64,000 nt of DNA, from the NCBI GenBank assembly GCA_030150045.1, contig JASLGM010000043.1:42046-106045 (forward strand), in the 5' to 3' direction. The translations under genes and the position numbers were made by a program. Within the stretch, counting starts at the first letter, position 1, and the number at the start of each line of letters is the position of its first letter. Origin of the DNA: Taishania sp. (GTDB lineage: Bacteria; Bacteroidota; Bacteroidia; Flavobacteriales_D; Crocinitomicaceae). The notes beneath the pieces were generated by a model. That model worked only from the letters and a program-made list of their open reading frames with translations. It was not told the origin of the DNA and did not search any database. Below, piece after piece: positions 45,057 to 53,333 of this stretch.

Positions 45057-46922
45057 ATGAAGGATAAAAACACCCTTATTGGTCTCTTACTAATAGGAAC
45101 CATTTTTACCATTTTTACCATCTGGAATAAACCTTCAGCAGAAGAAGCTGAAGCGGCTAGAAAAAAAGAATTAGCCATTCAAGATGAGAAAAAAGAACTT
45201 GAAAAGGAACATGCAATAAACAATGAACCTGTTGCTCAATTAGATACTTCTAAAGTAACAGTTCCTTCAACACCTAAACCATCGGTTGAAGAGAAAATCA
45301 TTACACTTGAAACAGACAAATACATCGTACGTTTCAATACAAAAGGTGGTCAAATTGCAGGTGTTTGGTTAAAAGATTACCAAACGTACCAAGACTTTGC
45401 TAAAAAAGACGATACAAAGACAGCCTTGACATTGTTCAAAAATGGTGATGCTAAAAATGGTTTGGTTTTCGATTACAAAGGAAAAAAGGTAAAAGCTTCT
45501 GATTTACAATTCTATGTAAAATCTCACAAAGCAAATGCTATTGTTTTTGAAGCTGAAATTGAACCAGGAAAAACAATCCAAAACCAATATATCCTTAGCA
45601 AAGACGCGTATGATTTGAATTATACCGTAAAAATGAAAGGATTTGGAGGAGAGGTAGATGCTAAAAATGTTGCTCTTCAGTGGAACATGGCATTCAGAAA
45701 AACAGAACGTTTATTCTCTGAACAAAGACGTATTACAACAATTGGTTTAGAATACGACAAAAAAGGGTTTGATTACCTTTCTGAAATGAAATCTGATCAC
45801 CAAAAAGCAGAAGAATCTGTTAAATGGGTAGCATACAAACAAAGTTATTTTTCTTCTATACTTAAACCAGAAAGACCTTTCCGTCAAGACGGTACTAAGT
45901 TTGACGTAAAAGTATATGGTGAAGATCACCCACGTTTATGGACGAACTTGAAAGATTTCTACTCTACATTAGCACTAGACCTTCCAAATACAGAAGATGC
46001 TTCACTTTCTATGAGCTGGTATTTTGGTCCAAACGACTACGAAGTATTAAAGCACTACAAATCTAACTATGACGATATCCTTAACTTAGGATGGGGACTT
46101 TTCCGTTGGATTAATATCTATGCTATTCAACCTTTATTTAATTTCTTAATCTCTGATTTAGCACTTACAGCTGGATTAGCCATTCTATTGTTAACGGTGA
46201 TCATCAAATTAATTTTGATGCCTATTCAATGGAAAATGTATACTTCTTCTGCGAAAATGAGAATCTTAAAACCAGAGGTTGAAGCATTAAATGCTAAATA
46301 TCCGAAGCCTGAAGATTCGATGAAGAAACAAATGGAAACAATGTCGCTTTACCGTGAGTCAGGCGCTAGCCCAATGGCTGGATGTGTTCCAATGTTGATT
46401 CAAATGCCAATTTTGTTAGCCGTGTTCCGTTTCTTCCCTACTTCTTTCGAGTTAAGACAAAAATCATTCTTGTGGGCAGAAGACCTTTCTTCTTACGATT
46501 CAATCTGGAACTTTGGAGTGAACATTTGGCCATACGGAGATCACGTTTCTTTGTTTACCTTATTAATGGCTGCAACTACTTTAGTGTACACTGCTTTGAA
46601 CAGTAGCCAAATGTCGCAACCTCAACAACCAGGTATGCCGAACATGAAAGTGATGATGTACATTTTCCCTTTCATGATGATTTTCTTCTTCAACAACTAC
46701 GCATCTGGTTTGTCATACTATTATTTCGTATCGACATTACTGACCATTATCTTGATGTTCATCATTAAGAAATTTATCGTGGACGAAGAAAAGCTGAAAG
46801 AAAAAATGGCTGCTAAAAAAGCTAATGCTGTAAATGGTGGTGGAAAAAAATCTAAATTTCAAGAGCGCTTAGAAGCAATGCAGAAAATGCAACAAGAGCA
46901 AATGAAAAACAGAAAAAAATAA
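45057..46922 (+). CDS. yidC: Membrane protein insertase YidC
   Basis: Inserts and folds inner-membrane proteins with or without Sec. 621 residues: N-terminal membrane anchor (about 5-22), large periplasmic beta domain (about 85-350, TDKYIVRFNTKGGQIAGVW), and the conserved insertase core of five helices (about 360-590), with the amphipathic/cytoplasmic SAKMRILKPEVEALNAKYP and MAGCVPMLIQMPILLAVF. A basic Lys-rich tail (KKSKFQERLEAMQKMQ...NRKK) could contact ribosomes. It follows pyrG by 9 bases and is ended by a strong terminator. Confidence 0.97.
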   Translation: MKDKNTLIGLLLIGTIFTIFTIWNKPSAEEAEAARKKELAIQDEKKELEKEHAINNEPVAQLDTSKVTVPSTPKPSVEEKIITLETDKYIVRFNTKGGQIAGVWLKDYQTYQDFAKKDDTKTALTLFKNGDAKNGLVFDYKGKKVKASDLQFYVKSHKANAIVFEAEIEPGKTIQNQYILSKDAYDLNYTVKMKGFGGEVDAKNVALQWNMAFRKTERLFSEQRRITTIGLEYDKKGFDYLSEMKSDHQKAEESVKWVAYKQSYFSSILKPERPFRQDGTKFDVKVYGEDHPRLWTNLKDFYSTLALDLPNTEDASLSMSWYFGPNDYEVLKHYKSNYDDILNLGWGLFRWINIYAIQPLFNFLISDLALTAGLAILLLTVIIKLILMPIQWKMYTSSAKMRILKPEVEALNAKYPKPEDSMKKQMETMSLYRESGASPMAGCVPMLIQMPILLAVFRFFPTSFELRQKSFLWAEDLSSYDSIWNFGVNIWPYGDHVSLFTLLMAATTLVYTALNSSQMSQPQQPGMPNMKVMMYIFPFMMIFFFNNYASGLSYYYFVSTLLTIILMFIIKKFIVDEEKLKEKMAAKKANAVNGGGKKSKFQERLEAMQKMQQEQMKNRKK

Positions 46923-46939
46923 AATTACTTTTCATTCAT

Positions 46940-46977
46940 AAAGCCGTTGATTTTCGAATTAACGGCTTTCTTTTTTT
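46940..46977 (+). terminator. Rho-independent terminator after yidC
   Basis: AAAGCCGTT (46940-46948) pairs with AACGGCTTT (46961-46969), then a T-run (46971-46977). It lies only 5 bases upstream of the next ATG. Confidence 0.92.
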
Positions 46978-46982
46978 AGACT

Positions 46983-47246
46983 ATGGCAATTGTAATCATT
47001 CAAAATACAGAGGGACACTTTGAAGTCACTTCATTCAGATCCGAAGAAGAGTATACACAGTGGAAGTTAGACCACGGAGAGACAGTGATTGAAGTATCTA
47101 TTGAAGATGTTTCCAGAGGTGCGCTCATACAAATAGTAAGACATATTAACCGTTTATTGACACCGGCATTTGTTTCCAAATTAAAAGAAGATCCAGAGGA
47201 AAAGGAACGGATAAAAAAACTGTATGAAATAGGAGCGAGGAGGTAA
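46983..47246 (+). CDS. Small hypothetical protein
   Basis: An 87-residue soluble, charged protein (IVIIQNTEGHFEVTSF at the N-terminus, KLKEDPEEKERIKKLYE at the C-terminus). I do not recognise the family. The start codon lies 5 bases after the yidC terminator, so transcription must begin at or upstream of the terminator, or read through it. A hairpin follows at 47253-47276. Confidence 0.6.
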   Translation: MAIVIIQNTEGHFEVTSFRSEEEYTQWKLDHGETVIEVSIEDVSRGALIQIVRHINRLLTPAFVSKLKEDPEEKERIKKLYEIGARR

Positions 47247-47251
47247 AAAAA

Positions 47252-47286
47252 AGAAGTAAGGCATTTGCCCTACTTCTCAATTTTTT
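47252..47286 (+). terminator. Terminator after the small hypothetical gene
   Basis: GAAGTAAGGC (47253-47262) pairs with GCCCTACTTC (47267-47276) with one mismatch, followed by TCAA and a T-run (47281-47286). Weaker than the others in this window. Confidence 0.65.
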
Positions 47287-47568
47287 CAACAATCTAAAAG
47301 TTAAGTTTAAACCAAAAAACTTAACTCAATCAAAATTACGGCATTCTAAGTGATTATTTTTATTAATTATTTGTTTGGTATATTTCATTTACTTAAACAC
47401 ATCTTTTGATGAATATTCATCATGAAATAGGATTATTCTTTCATAAAACGTCGCAAGATTGACATTTGTGTTAAAAATGTTCTCTTTAAAGAAACACACT
47501 TCATTAAAACAAGGTGTTTGATAAGATGGCTTTCTGCCTTCATTTATAGATTATTGAAAACAAGATTC

Positions 47569-47697
47569 CGCGTTAGGGATACGAATGAAAAGCTTTTCTG
47601 GCGCTATAAATTCCGTTACAACAGAAATCGATTTGCCAGAAAACTTGTAATGGATAGCCCGACCCGACCCAATGCCTTGGGGAGGGAAACGCCCAAA
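47569..47697 (+). repeat. Dispersed structured repeat, module B copy B5
   Basis: A solitary, more diverged module B: blocks CGCGTTAGGGATA, TAATGGATAGCCCGACCC and AACGCCCAAAAA. First hairpin TTTTCTGGC (47594-47602) with GCCAGAAAA (47635-47643), 9 bp with a 32-base loop. Second hairpin CCC...GGG between the last two blocks. The 66-codon ORF covering this area is not a gene. Between 47290 and 47560 I see only AT-rich sequence. Confidence 0.78.
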
Positions 47698-47830
47698 AAC
47701 ACTCTTAAATTGGGATAAAACAGTTCTTAAGTACCTACCATGAAAATATTATTTCCCTTTATTTTCAAGAAAAAAAGTTAAATTTCTAACAAGCTGTAGC
47801 ACTTTTGTTTCAATTGTTAAAAACTGAAAT

Positions 47831-47838
47831 TATCTTTG
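47831..47838 (+). promoter_or_regulatory. Bacteroidota -7 promoter box for the EamA gene
   Basis: TATCTTTG ends 6 bases before the ATG at 47845, implying a leaderless transcript. The in-frame TTG at 47836 lies inside the box, which excludes it as a start. Confidence 0.5.
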
Positions 47839-47844
47839 CAAAAT

Positions 47845-48726
47845 ATGAAGTTTCAAAAAGTTTTAGGTTATCTTTTAGCCATTGCTTCGGCAGTATCATT
47901 CGGGTTAATTCCCTTGTTCGTCCTTCCCATAAAGCAAGAAGGAATTTCCATGGACACCACCTTATTCTTCCGATTTCTATTCTCCGCGGCCATTGTCTTT
48001 TTGTATCTTTTATATAAACGTGAATCGTTGAAATTAGCGAAATCGGACATCTACAAAGTATTTATTTTAGGAATCATTTACTCCCTTTCCTCAGAATTTT
48101 TATTTTGGGGCTACGATGTCATGAGCGCCGGGATTGCCTCTACCGTTTTATATATTTACCCGATGGTGGTAGCCTTATTGTTGTACTTTTTGTACGGCGA
48201 AAAGATCAATAAAAGCACCCTGATTTCTATAGTTTTGGCTCTTTTTGGAGTAGCAGCTTTGAGTCTGAAGGAGGGAAGTTTGGAATTTAATTTCCTTGGT
48301 TTTGGTGTCGTTATGTTGAGCGCATTGGCCTATTCCAGCTACATGGTTATGGTTTCTAAGGGGAAAATTGAGGCAAAAGGTTACAAATTGACCTTTTATT
48401 CATTACTCTTCTCGGCCTTGTATTACTTCGTAAAAGTCTTGATAACTGGACAAACTTTAACTTTACCCAATGCGCATTGGTACGGACATGTAGTGGTTTT
48501 CGCCTTCGTAACGACCGTTATTTCGGTATTGAGTTTAGTGTACGCCATCAAGTTGGTAGGTTCCACGACGACCGCGGTTTTGGGCGCAGTTGAACCAGTT
48601 GTTGCAGTGGGAATTAGTGTCGCATTATTTGGAGAATCCCTGACTTGGAACCTTATTACAGGTGTGATTATCATTATTTTAGCCCTTGTAGTGAACGTGC
48701 TAGGTGATCGAAAAGGGAAAGATTAA
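47845..48726 (+). CDS. EamA/DMT family transporter
   Basis: About 293 residues with ten hydrophobic helices in two repeats of five, the EamA arrangement of the drug/metabolite transporter superfamily (FGLIPLFVLPIKQEG, SILALFGVAALSLKE, AVEPVVAVGISVALFGESL near the end). It exports or imports a small molecule; no substrate can be read off the sequence. It is flanked by solitary repeat modules: B5 upstream and A6 downstream, both in the same orientation as the gene. Confidence 0.9.
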   Translation: MKFQKVLGYLLAIASAVSFGLIPLFVLPIKQEGISMDTTLFFRFLFSAAIVFLYLLYKRESLKLAKSDIYKVFILGIIYSLSSEFLFWGYDVMSAGIASTVLYIYPMVVALLLYFLYGEKINKSTLISIVLALFGVAALSLKEGSLEFNFLGFGVVMLSALAYSSYMVMVSKGKIEAKGYKLTFYSLLFSALYYFVKVLITGQTLTLPNAHWYGHVVVFAFVTTVISVLSLVYAIKLVGSTTTAVLGAVEPVVAVGISVALFGESLTWNLITGVIIIILALVVNVLGDRKGKD

Positions 48727-48730
48727 CTGT

Positions 48731-48878
48731 TGGCACCCTTAATCGGTCTACGTGCTTTAGTAAATGCGTGAAAAAGCATTCACAAATAGGCTGTCCATGT
48801 GCTTCTTTTAGTCGCAATGGTCAACCTTTCTTCATAACATTTTCACTTTATTTAGCTGTCGCACTCCGCCCGGGCTGA
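48731..48878 (+). repeat. Dispersed structured repeat, module A copy A6
   Basis: A solitary module A right after the transporter stop. Blocks GGTCTACGTGCTTTAGTAAA, GTGCTTC, TTTAGCTGTCGC and CTCCGCCCGGGCTGA are conserved. GGcTGtCCAT (48789-48798) and ATGGTCAACC (48817-48826) pair at 8 of 10 positions around a hairpin in which CC/GG is replaced by CT/AG (48805-48806 with 48810-48811), a compensated change. The outer stem is weaker (CACCC against GGCTG). Confidence 0.82.
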
Positions 48879-48949
48879 TGTTCCCATTTCAAACGCCATA
48901 CCTGAAATACATCTAATTTATTTTTAGGATTCAAATCTATAGAAACAAA

Positions 48950-48975
48950 AACGGCGGAAAATGATTTCCGCCGTT
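48950..48975 (-). terminator. Terminator of the ecotin gene
   Basis: AACGGCGGAAA (48950-48960) pairs with TTTCCGCCGTT (48965-48975) with an ATGA loop; read on the minus strand it is followed by a T-rich tract. It lies 25 bases after the stop at 49000. Confidence 0.9.
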
Positions 48976-48999
48976 TTTTATATGTACTGAACACAAATC

Positions 49000-49578
49000 T
49001 TATTTATCAATGTTCACTTTTACTTCTTTCACATTTTTGATTTCGTTGTTTTTCTCTTTTATCTTGAACTGAGATTTCTCCTTTTTTTGCTGTACAGTTG
49101 TCGCTTTATATTCTTGCGTATCTGCATTAAAAATACGGTATCTCACTTCAAATCCAACAGGTGTATATACTACAATTGGCAATCTACCATTGTAATCCAA
49201 AAGTAAACGTTGGCCTTTAACAAACTGTGTTTTCTTTCCACCGTCTAAACACCCTTTAAGTGTTGAGAATGCCTCACCTTTAGTGTTGTAAGTGTAAAAA
49301 TTCAACCAATTTTTATTGGTCACGGTTCCTTCAACAAATTCCCCCAATAAACCATAGTTGTTACACATATCTGTTTCCATATATGTGCCTACATAAACTT
49401 CTACTTTTTTGTCCGAATCTCCATTGTCAACGGTTGTTGGCAAATAGATTACGTGTTTTATCATTCCGTTTTCCGCTTTTGGAAACGCTTTTTCATCTTG
49501 TAAATTGTTGGACTGAGCCATTCCTAATCCAGTTACGAATGTAAAGGCAAACAACATAAGGGCTTTAAACTTTTTCAT
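49000..49578 (-). CDS. Ecotin family serine protease inhibitor
   Basis: A ~192-residue periplasmic protein with signal peptide MKKFKALMLFAFTFVTGLG...AQ; the ATG at 49578 fits this better than 49587. It aligns over most of its length with ecotin: AFPKAENGMIKHVIYLP, KVEVYVGTYMETDMCNNYG, LKGCLDGGKKTQFVKG, LPIVVYTPVGFEVRYR. The two Cys of the reactive-site disulfide are kept. The reactive-site residues read Leu then Lys (FSTLKGC), where E. coli has Met-Met. A ~35-residue charged C-terminal tail (KKEKSQFKIKEKNNEIK) is added. It likely inhibits host or environmental trypsin/elastase-like proteases. Confidence 0.85.
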   Translation of the reverse strand: MKKFKALMLFAFTFVTGLGMAQSNNLQDEKAFPKAENGMIKHVIYLPTTVDNGDSDKKVEVYVGTYMETDMCNNYGLLGEFVEGTVTNKNWLNFYTYNTKGEAFSTLKGCLDGGKKTQFVKGQRLLLDYNGRLPIVVYTPVGFEVRYRIFNADTQEYKATTVQQKKEKSQFKIKEKNNEIKNVKEVKVNIDK

Positions 49579-49645
49579 ATTATTCATATTTCCTTAGTTA
49601 TTTCCAAGCATCGTGCCACAGTCATATTTAGATTGTCAAAATTTG

Positions 49646-50059
49646 TTAATGACTTTCCTCCATAACGGTTTCCATAAGGATCGGTGCCGACAATAACTTG
49701 TGAATAGGACAAGCATTAGCAACCCCTTTTAAACGTTCTCTTTGCTTTTCATCCAGGTCTCCAACAAAGGTCAAATGACGAACCATTCTCACTTCTTTTG
49801 TTTCCTTATTTTCAAGCAAATCAACAGAAACCTGAACCTCTTTTAAATCCCAACCTTTGTGACTGGCATACATCTGAAGTGTAATCATAGTGCAGGCAGC
49901 CAAAGAGGCATTCAGTAATTCTTTAGGATTTAAACCACTATCCAAACCTCCTAAATCAATCGGTTCATCAGCAATAATTGAGTTTCCGGATTGACTAGTA
50001 AGTTCAATTTGATAATTTTCACTTCCTATTTTAGCTTTTACCGTGTTCATCATGTTCAT
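49646..50059 (-). CDS. OsmC family peroxide-handling protein
   Basis: A 137-residue OsmC/Ohr-fold protein with the two reactive Cys in the family positions: ASLAACTMITLQMYA and ANACPIHKLLSAP. It would reduce organic hydroperoxides with a thiol donor. The start is one of several clustered Met codons (50059, 50053, 50050). It is separated from the YcxB-like gene by 9 bases and probably shares its transcript. Confidence 0.88.
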   Translation of the reverse strand: MNMMNTVKAKIGSENYQIELTSQSGNSIIADEPIDLGGLDSGLNPKELLNASLAACTMITLQMYASHKGWDLKEVQVSVDLLENKETKEVRMVRHLTFVGDLDEKQRERLKGVANACPIHKLLSAPILMETVMEESH

Positions 50060-50068
50060 ATTTAAAGG

Positions 50069-50617
50069 TTAAACGCGCCATTTCCAGTCCAACTTTTCAA
50101 CAAATGGAATTTGCTTTTCTTTAGCGAAGTTTTGTAGGAAAGGAATCAATTCTGAATAATTTGAAGTATCAGTTTCTGGTAAAATCACAGATTGACCGCT
50201 TTTTAGTACCAGCATAGTCATTTCCTTGATTTGTACAATTTCTTTTACGTCTTCAGTGGGAATTTCAGAAACATGTTTGCTGTCTTTAGCAACGATTGTT
50301 TGATTGTTAATTTCCACTTCTACTTTTTCTCCTAATGCAGCTGCATAATTACTTTGAACGTATGCAAGATAAGACGTTTTATATCTTTTTTGCATCAATT
50401 TGGGGTAGAACACCATCCATAATGCAGCAACAACAAGAAATCCAACTGCAATGAAGTACGAACCTTTAGCATACATCCAAAACGCTAAAGCAACTTGAAG
50501 AAAAGGAATAACAAATTGTCCATATTTTAAACGTTTCATCTCTTTCGGATTTTGAGAGATACGAAAAAGGATTTGAGTTACGAAATGCTCTGCAGCTAAG
50601 GTGTAATGAAAATTCAT
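50069..50617 (-). CDS. YcxB-like membrane protein
   Basis: A 182-residue protein with two adjacent membrane helices (about 33-50 and 52-70) followed by a soluble domain ending in EKLDWKWRV. It resembles YcxB-like proteins, a family of unknown function with a PH-like domain (VEVEINNQTIVAKDSKHVSE). Cotranscription with the OsmC gene is likely (9-base gap). Confidence 0.7.
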   Translation of the reverse strand: MNFHYTLAAEHFVTQILFRISQNPKEMKRLKYGQFVIPFLQVALAFWMYAKGSYFIAVGFLVVAALWMVFYPKLMQKRYKTSYLAYVQSNYAAALGEKVEVEINNQTIVAKDSKHVSEIPTEDVKEIVQIKEMTMLVLKSGQSVILPETDTSNYSELIPFLQNFAKEKQIPFVEKLDWKWRV

Positions 50618-50840
50618 ATTAATTGTCTACGATTTGATAATTGACCTTAAAAATACAAAGCATTCGTTTGATTTCACTTAGAAAAAGAGGTTATTTTTCC
50701 ACAGCCATTCTTTTCCAGATTACAACCTAACAAATTGAATCCTATTTAGGGAGGAAAATGTATATTTATGTTCCGCATTTTCCAACATCTAAATTGTTTA
50801 TAAATCTTTTTTTTATTGTGAAATGCCCGACTAAAACGAT

Positions 50841-50848
50841 TAACTTTG
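50841..50848 (+). promoter_or_regulatory. Bacteroidota promoter for the transaldolase-like gene
   Basis: TAACTTTG (-7) is preceded about 22 bases upstream by a TTG in a T-rich stretch that could be the -33 element. ATG at 50870. Confidence 0.55.
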
Positions 50849-50869
50849 TATTATTAAATAGCATCGATT

Positions 50870-51526
50870 ATGAAATTTTTTATTGATACAGCAAATCTAG
50901 CCGAAATACAAGAGGCAAATGACTTAGGTATTCTTGACGGTGTGACAACCAATCCGTCATTAATGGCGAAAGAAGGAATCACAGGTGAGCAAAACATTTT
51001 AGATCATTATGTAGCAATTTGCAATATTGTTGATGGTCCAGTTTCCGCTGAAGTTATTGCAACTGATTTTAAAGGCATGGTTGAAGAAGGGGAGCGTTTA
51101 GCTGCGCTTCACAAAAATATTGTTGTGAAAATCCCGATGATTACAGAAGGAATCAAAGCAATTAAATATTTTTCTTCAAAAGGTATCAAAACGAATTGTA
51201 CACTTATATTTTCTTCTGGTCAAGCGTTATTAGCTGCCAAAGCAGGTGCTACATACATTTCTCCATTCTTGGGGCGTCTTGATGATATTTCATATAATGG
51301 AATGGATTTAATTGCACAAATCCGTTTGATTTATGACAACTATTTATTTGACACTCAAATTTTAGCTGCTTCTGTTCGTCATCCATTGCATATCATTCAA
51401 TGTGCTGAGATAGGTGCTGACGTAATGACGGGTCCATTAAAAGCGATTCAAGCTTTGGCTAATCATCCATTAACAGACAAAGGTTTAGAACAATTCTTAG
51501 CGGATCACGCGAAAGGAAATAAATAA
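50870..51526 (+). CDS. Transaldolase / fructose-6-phosphate aldolase family
   Basis: A 218-residue short transaldolase (TalC/FSA type), a class I Schiff-base aldolase. MKFFIDTANLAEI and DGVTTNPSLMAKEG are the N-terminal signature; the Schiff-base Lys87 lies in IVVKIPMITEG. At this length it could be either a transaldolase of the pentose phosphate pathway or a fructose-6-phosphate aldolase; in Bacteroidota the transaldolase role is more likely, and rpe lies nearby at 54.9 kb. A terminator follows. Confidence 0.92.
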   Translation: MKFFIDTANLAEIQEANDLGILDGVTTNPSLMAKEGITGEQNILDHYVAICNIVDGPVSAEVIATDFKGMVEEGERLAALHKNIVVKIPMITEGIKAIKYFSSKGIKTNCTLIFSSGQALLAAKAGATYISPFLGRLDDISYNGMDLIAQIRLIYDNYLFDTQILAASVRHPLHIIQCAEIGADVMTGPLKAIQALANHPLTDKGLEQFLADHAKGNK

Positions 51527-51553
51527 TTACCCGCTATCTACTTTAGAAAACAT

Positions 51554-51587
51554 AAAAAGGGGAGATGTATCACATTTCCCCTTTTTT
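51554..51587. terminator. Bidirectional terminator between transaldolase and CvfB genes
   Basis: AAAAAGGGGAGATGT (51554-51568) and ACATTTCCCCTTTTTT (51572-51587) form a near-perfect hairpin with T-runs available on both strands, between convergent genes. Confidence 0.9.
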
Positions 51588-51605
51588 ATTTCCTTGAAGC
51601 TTAAT

Positions 51606-52433
51606 CTATATTTCTTTTATATGATCTTTTTCTAAAGAAATCTTTTTTTCTTTATACAGTTTCCCAACCGCTTGCTTAAATGTTTTCTTACTCATTCCAG
51701 TAATACGTAAAACATCTTCCGGACTTGATTTATCTGTTAACATCAGTTTACCATTTTCAGATACCAATCGCTGTAGCACATCTGAAGATTCCTCAATTCT
51801 CTCATATCCTACCTTTCCTAATCTTACATCTGCTTTACCATCATAGCGAAGATTGTAAATGTAACCTTCTACTGTTGCACCTCTTTTGGGTTTATTAATA
51901 ATATCTGATTTGTAGATTAATCCGGGATATTTTTGATCTATGATTACCTTAGTTCCTAGATCCGTGTCATCACAAATTAATATAGGCAAAGCTTTATTTA
52001 CCAATTCATGATCTTCACAATTGGTTAGCAACTTATTCACTTTTGTTGTTCCAAAAAGTCTATCTGTTGCAGCATCTAACTGTAAAGAACATAAATAATA
52101 GGCTTGATCATCTAATGTAATATGTTGTTCTTTAAAAGGAATCATCAGATCTTTTTCCATTCCCCAGTCAACAAATGCACCATAAAAATTCACTTCTTTT
52201 ACTTTTAAGTAAGCAAACCCACCTAACTCTATTAAAGGCCTTTCAGTAGTTGCTACTAATCGATCCTCCGAATCTCTATAAATAAAAACATCAATTTCAT
52301 CATCCACCTCAATTTCATTATCAAGGTATTTATTGGGTAATAATACGTCCGCTCCTTCGTCGTCTCCTAAATATGCTCCAACACTTGTAAAGCGTAGAAC
52401 AGTTAGTCGATTGACTTTTCCAACATTTATCAT
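51606..52433 (-). CDS. CvfB-like S1 RNA-binding protein
   Basis: A 275-residue protein with S1-type OB folds in tandem (about 1-65, 70-140, 145-210) and a C-terminal winged-helix-like part (ITGMSKKTFKQAVGKLYKEK). YLKVKEVNFYGAFVDWGMEKDLMIPF is typical of CvfB/YitL, a conserved RNA-binding protein linked to virulence and RNA decay in other bacteria. The Usp gene precedes it with a one-base gap, so they are coupled. Confidence 0.87.
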   Translation of the reverse strand: MINVGKVNRLTVLRFTSVGAYLGDDEGADVLLPNKYLDNEIEVDDEIDVFIYRDSEDRLVATTERPLIELGGFAYLKVKEVNFYGAFVDWGMEKDLMIPFKEQHITLDDQAYYLCSLQLDAATDRLFGTTKVNKLLTNCEDHELVNKALPILICDDTDLGTKVIIDQKYPGLIYKSDIINKPKRGATVEGYIYNLRYDGKADVRLGKVGYERIEESSDVLQRLVSENGKLMLTDKSSPEDVLRITGMSKKTFKQAVGKLYKEKKISLEKDHIKEI

Positions 52434-52434
52434 T

Positions 52435-53241
52435 TTAAAAGTATAAGTTTGATGCTAATTTTGAATTAATCACTAAACAAGGTAGTTGCTTAGGATTTGT
52501 AATTAAGTTTTGTGCAAATTTATCAAATGAAGGAATGATAGATTCGGAATGATACGCAAGTGCAATCATATCAATCTCATGTTCTTGAGTATAATCAATA
52601 ACCTTTTTAGAGTAAGATCCTCCTTCATCAAATAACTCTACCGTACACACGATATTGCGCTCTTCATATTTTGTTTTCACAATTTGAATTCTATTACGCA
52701 TCTGTTTTTCTAGCAATTCATCTTTTTGATTTTCACCAATCACATGAATTTCAGCGTCATATATTTGTGCAATATCCCCCGCAAGTTTAATGATTTGTAA
52801 ACTTTCTTTGGCCAGATCAATCGGTACACATATTTTATTAATTGGTCGTGGAAGTGTTCCTTTTTGCACAACCATAAATGGTATTTCAGTACTCGTCACT
52901 ACTTTCATTGCATGTGATCCAAACAATTTTTGTAATCCTTTTTCACCATGTGTTCCCATGATGATCAACTGAGCTGCGGTATCTTTTGAGATTTTAGCAA
53001 TATCTTCAAAAATAGAACCTTCTTTTATCACTTTTGTAATGGTAACATTATCAGAAAAATCAAATTTTGAAACCATTTCATCAATTTTCGCAGAGACAGC
53101 TGGAATTTTACTTCTATCAGAAACTATATGTAGAATTCTTATTTCAGTATCAATGCTTTCACCTAAATGCAAAGCATATCTAAAAGCCGCATCACCAACT
53201 TCGGTGAGGTCATGAGGAACAATATATAGATTTTTAGACAT
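52435..53241 (-). CDS. Tandem universal stress protein
   Basis: A 268-residue protein of two Usp domains (about 1-140 and 145-268). The first has IIMGTHGEKGLQKLFGSHA, which fits the G-2x-G-9x-G ATP-binding pattern; the second (IDMIALAYHSESIIPSF) lacks it and is probably non-nucleotide-binding. Such proteins respond to starvation or oxidative stress in the cytoplasm. It precedes the CvfB-like gene by one base. Confidence 0.87.
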   Translation of the reverse strand: MSKNLYIVPHDLTEVGDAAFRYALHLGESIDTEIRILHIVSDRSKIPAVSAKIDEMVSKFDFSDNVTITKVIKEGSIFEDIAKISKDTAAQLIIMGTHGEKGLQKLFGSHAMKVVTSTEIPFMVVQKGTLPRPINKICVPIDLAKESLQIIKLAGDIAQIYDAEIHVIGENQKDELLEKQMRNRIQIVKTKYEERNIVCTVELFDEGGSYSKKVIDYTQEHEIDMIALAYHSESIIPSFDKFAQNLITNPKQLPCLVINSKLASNLYF

Positions 53242-53333
53242 GGTATTTTTTATTTAAAAATAACTGATTTATTTATCACTTTGGCTTTAGATATCCAAAA
53301 GCTTGTTAATAGTCAGTATTTCTCTGTTTATAA

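Noticed and set aside
47518..47718. 66-codon + strand ORF
   Set aside because: It lies across repeat module B5, whose conserved blocks and hairpin explain the sequence, and it has no recognisable protein features.
14961..48878. CRISPR array as an explanation of the repeats
   Set aside because: The copies are far apart, about 100-150 nt long, in both orientations, and show no regular spacers or cas genes.
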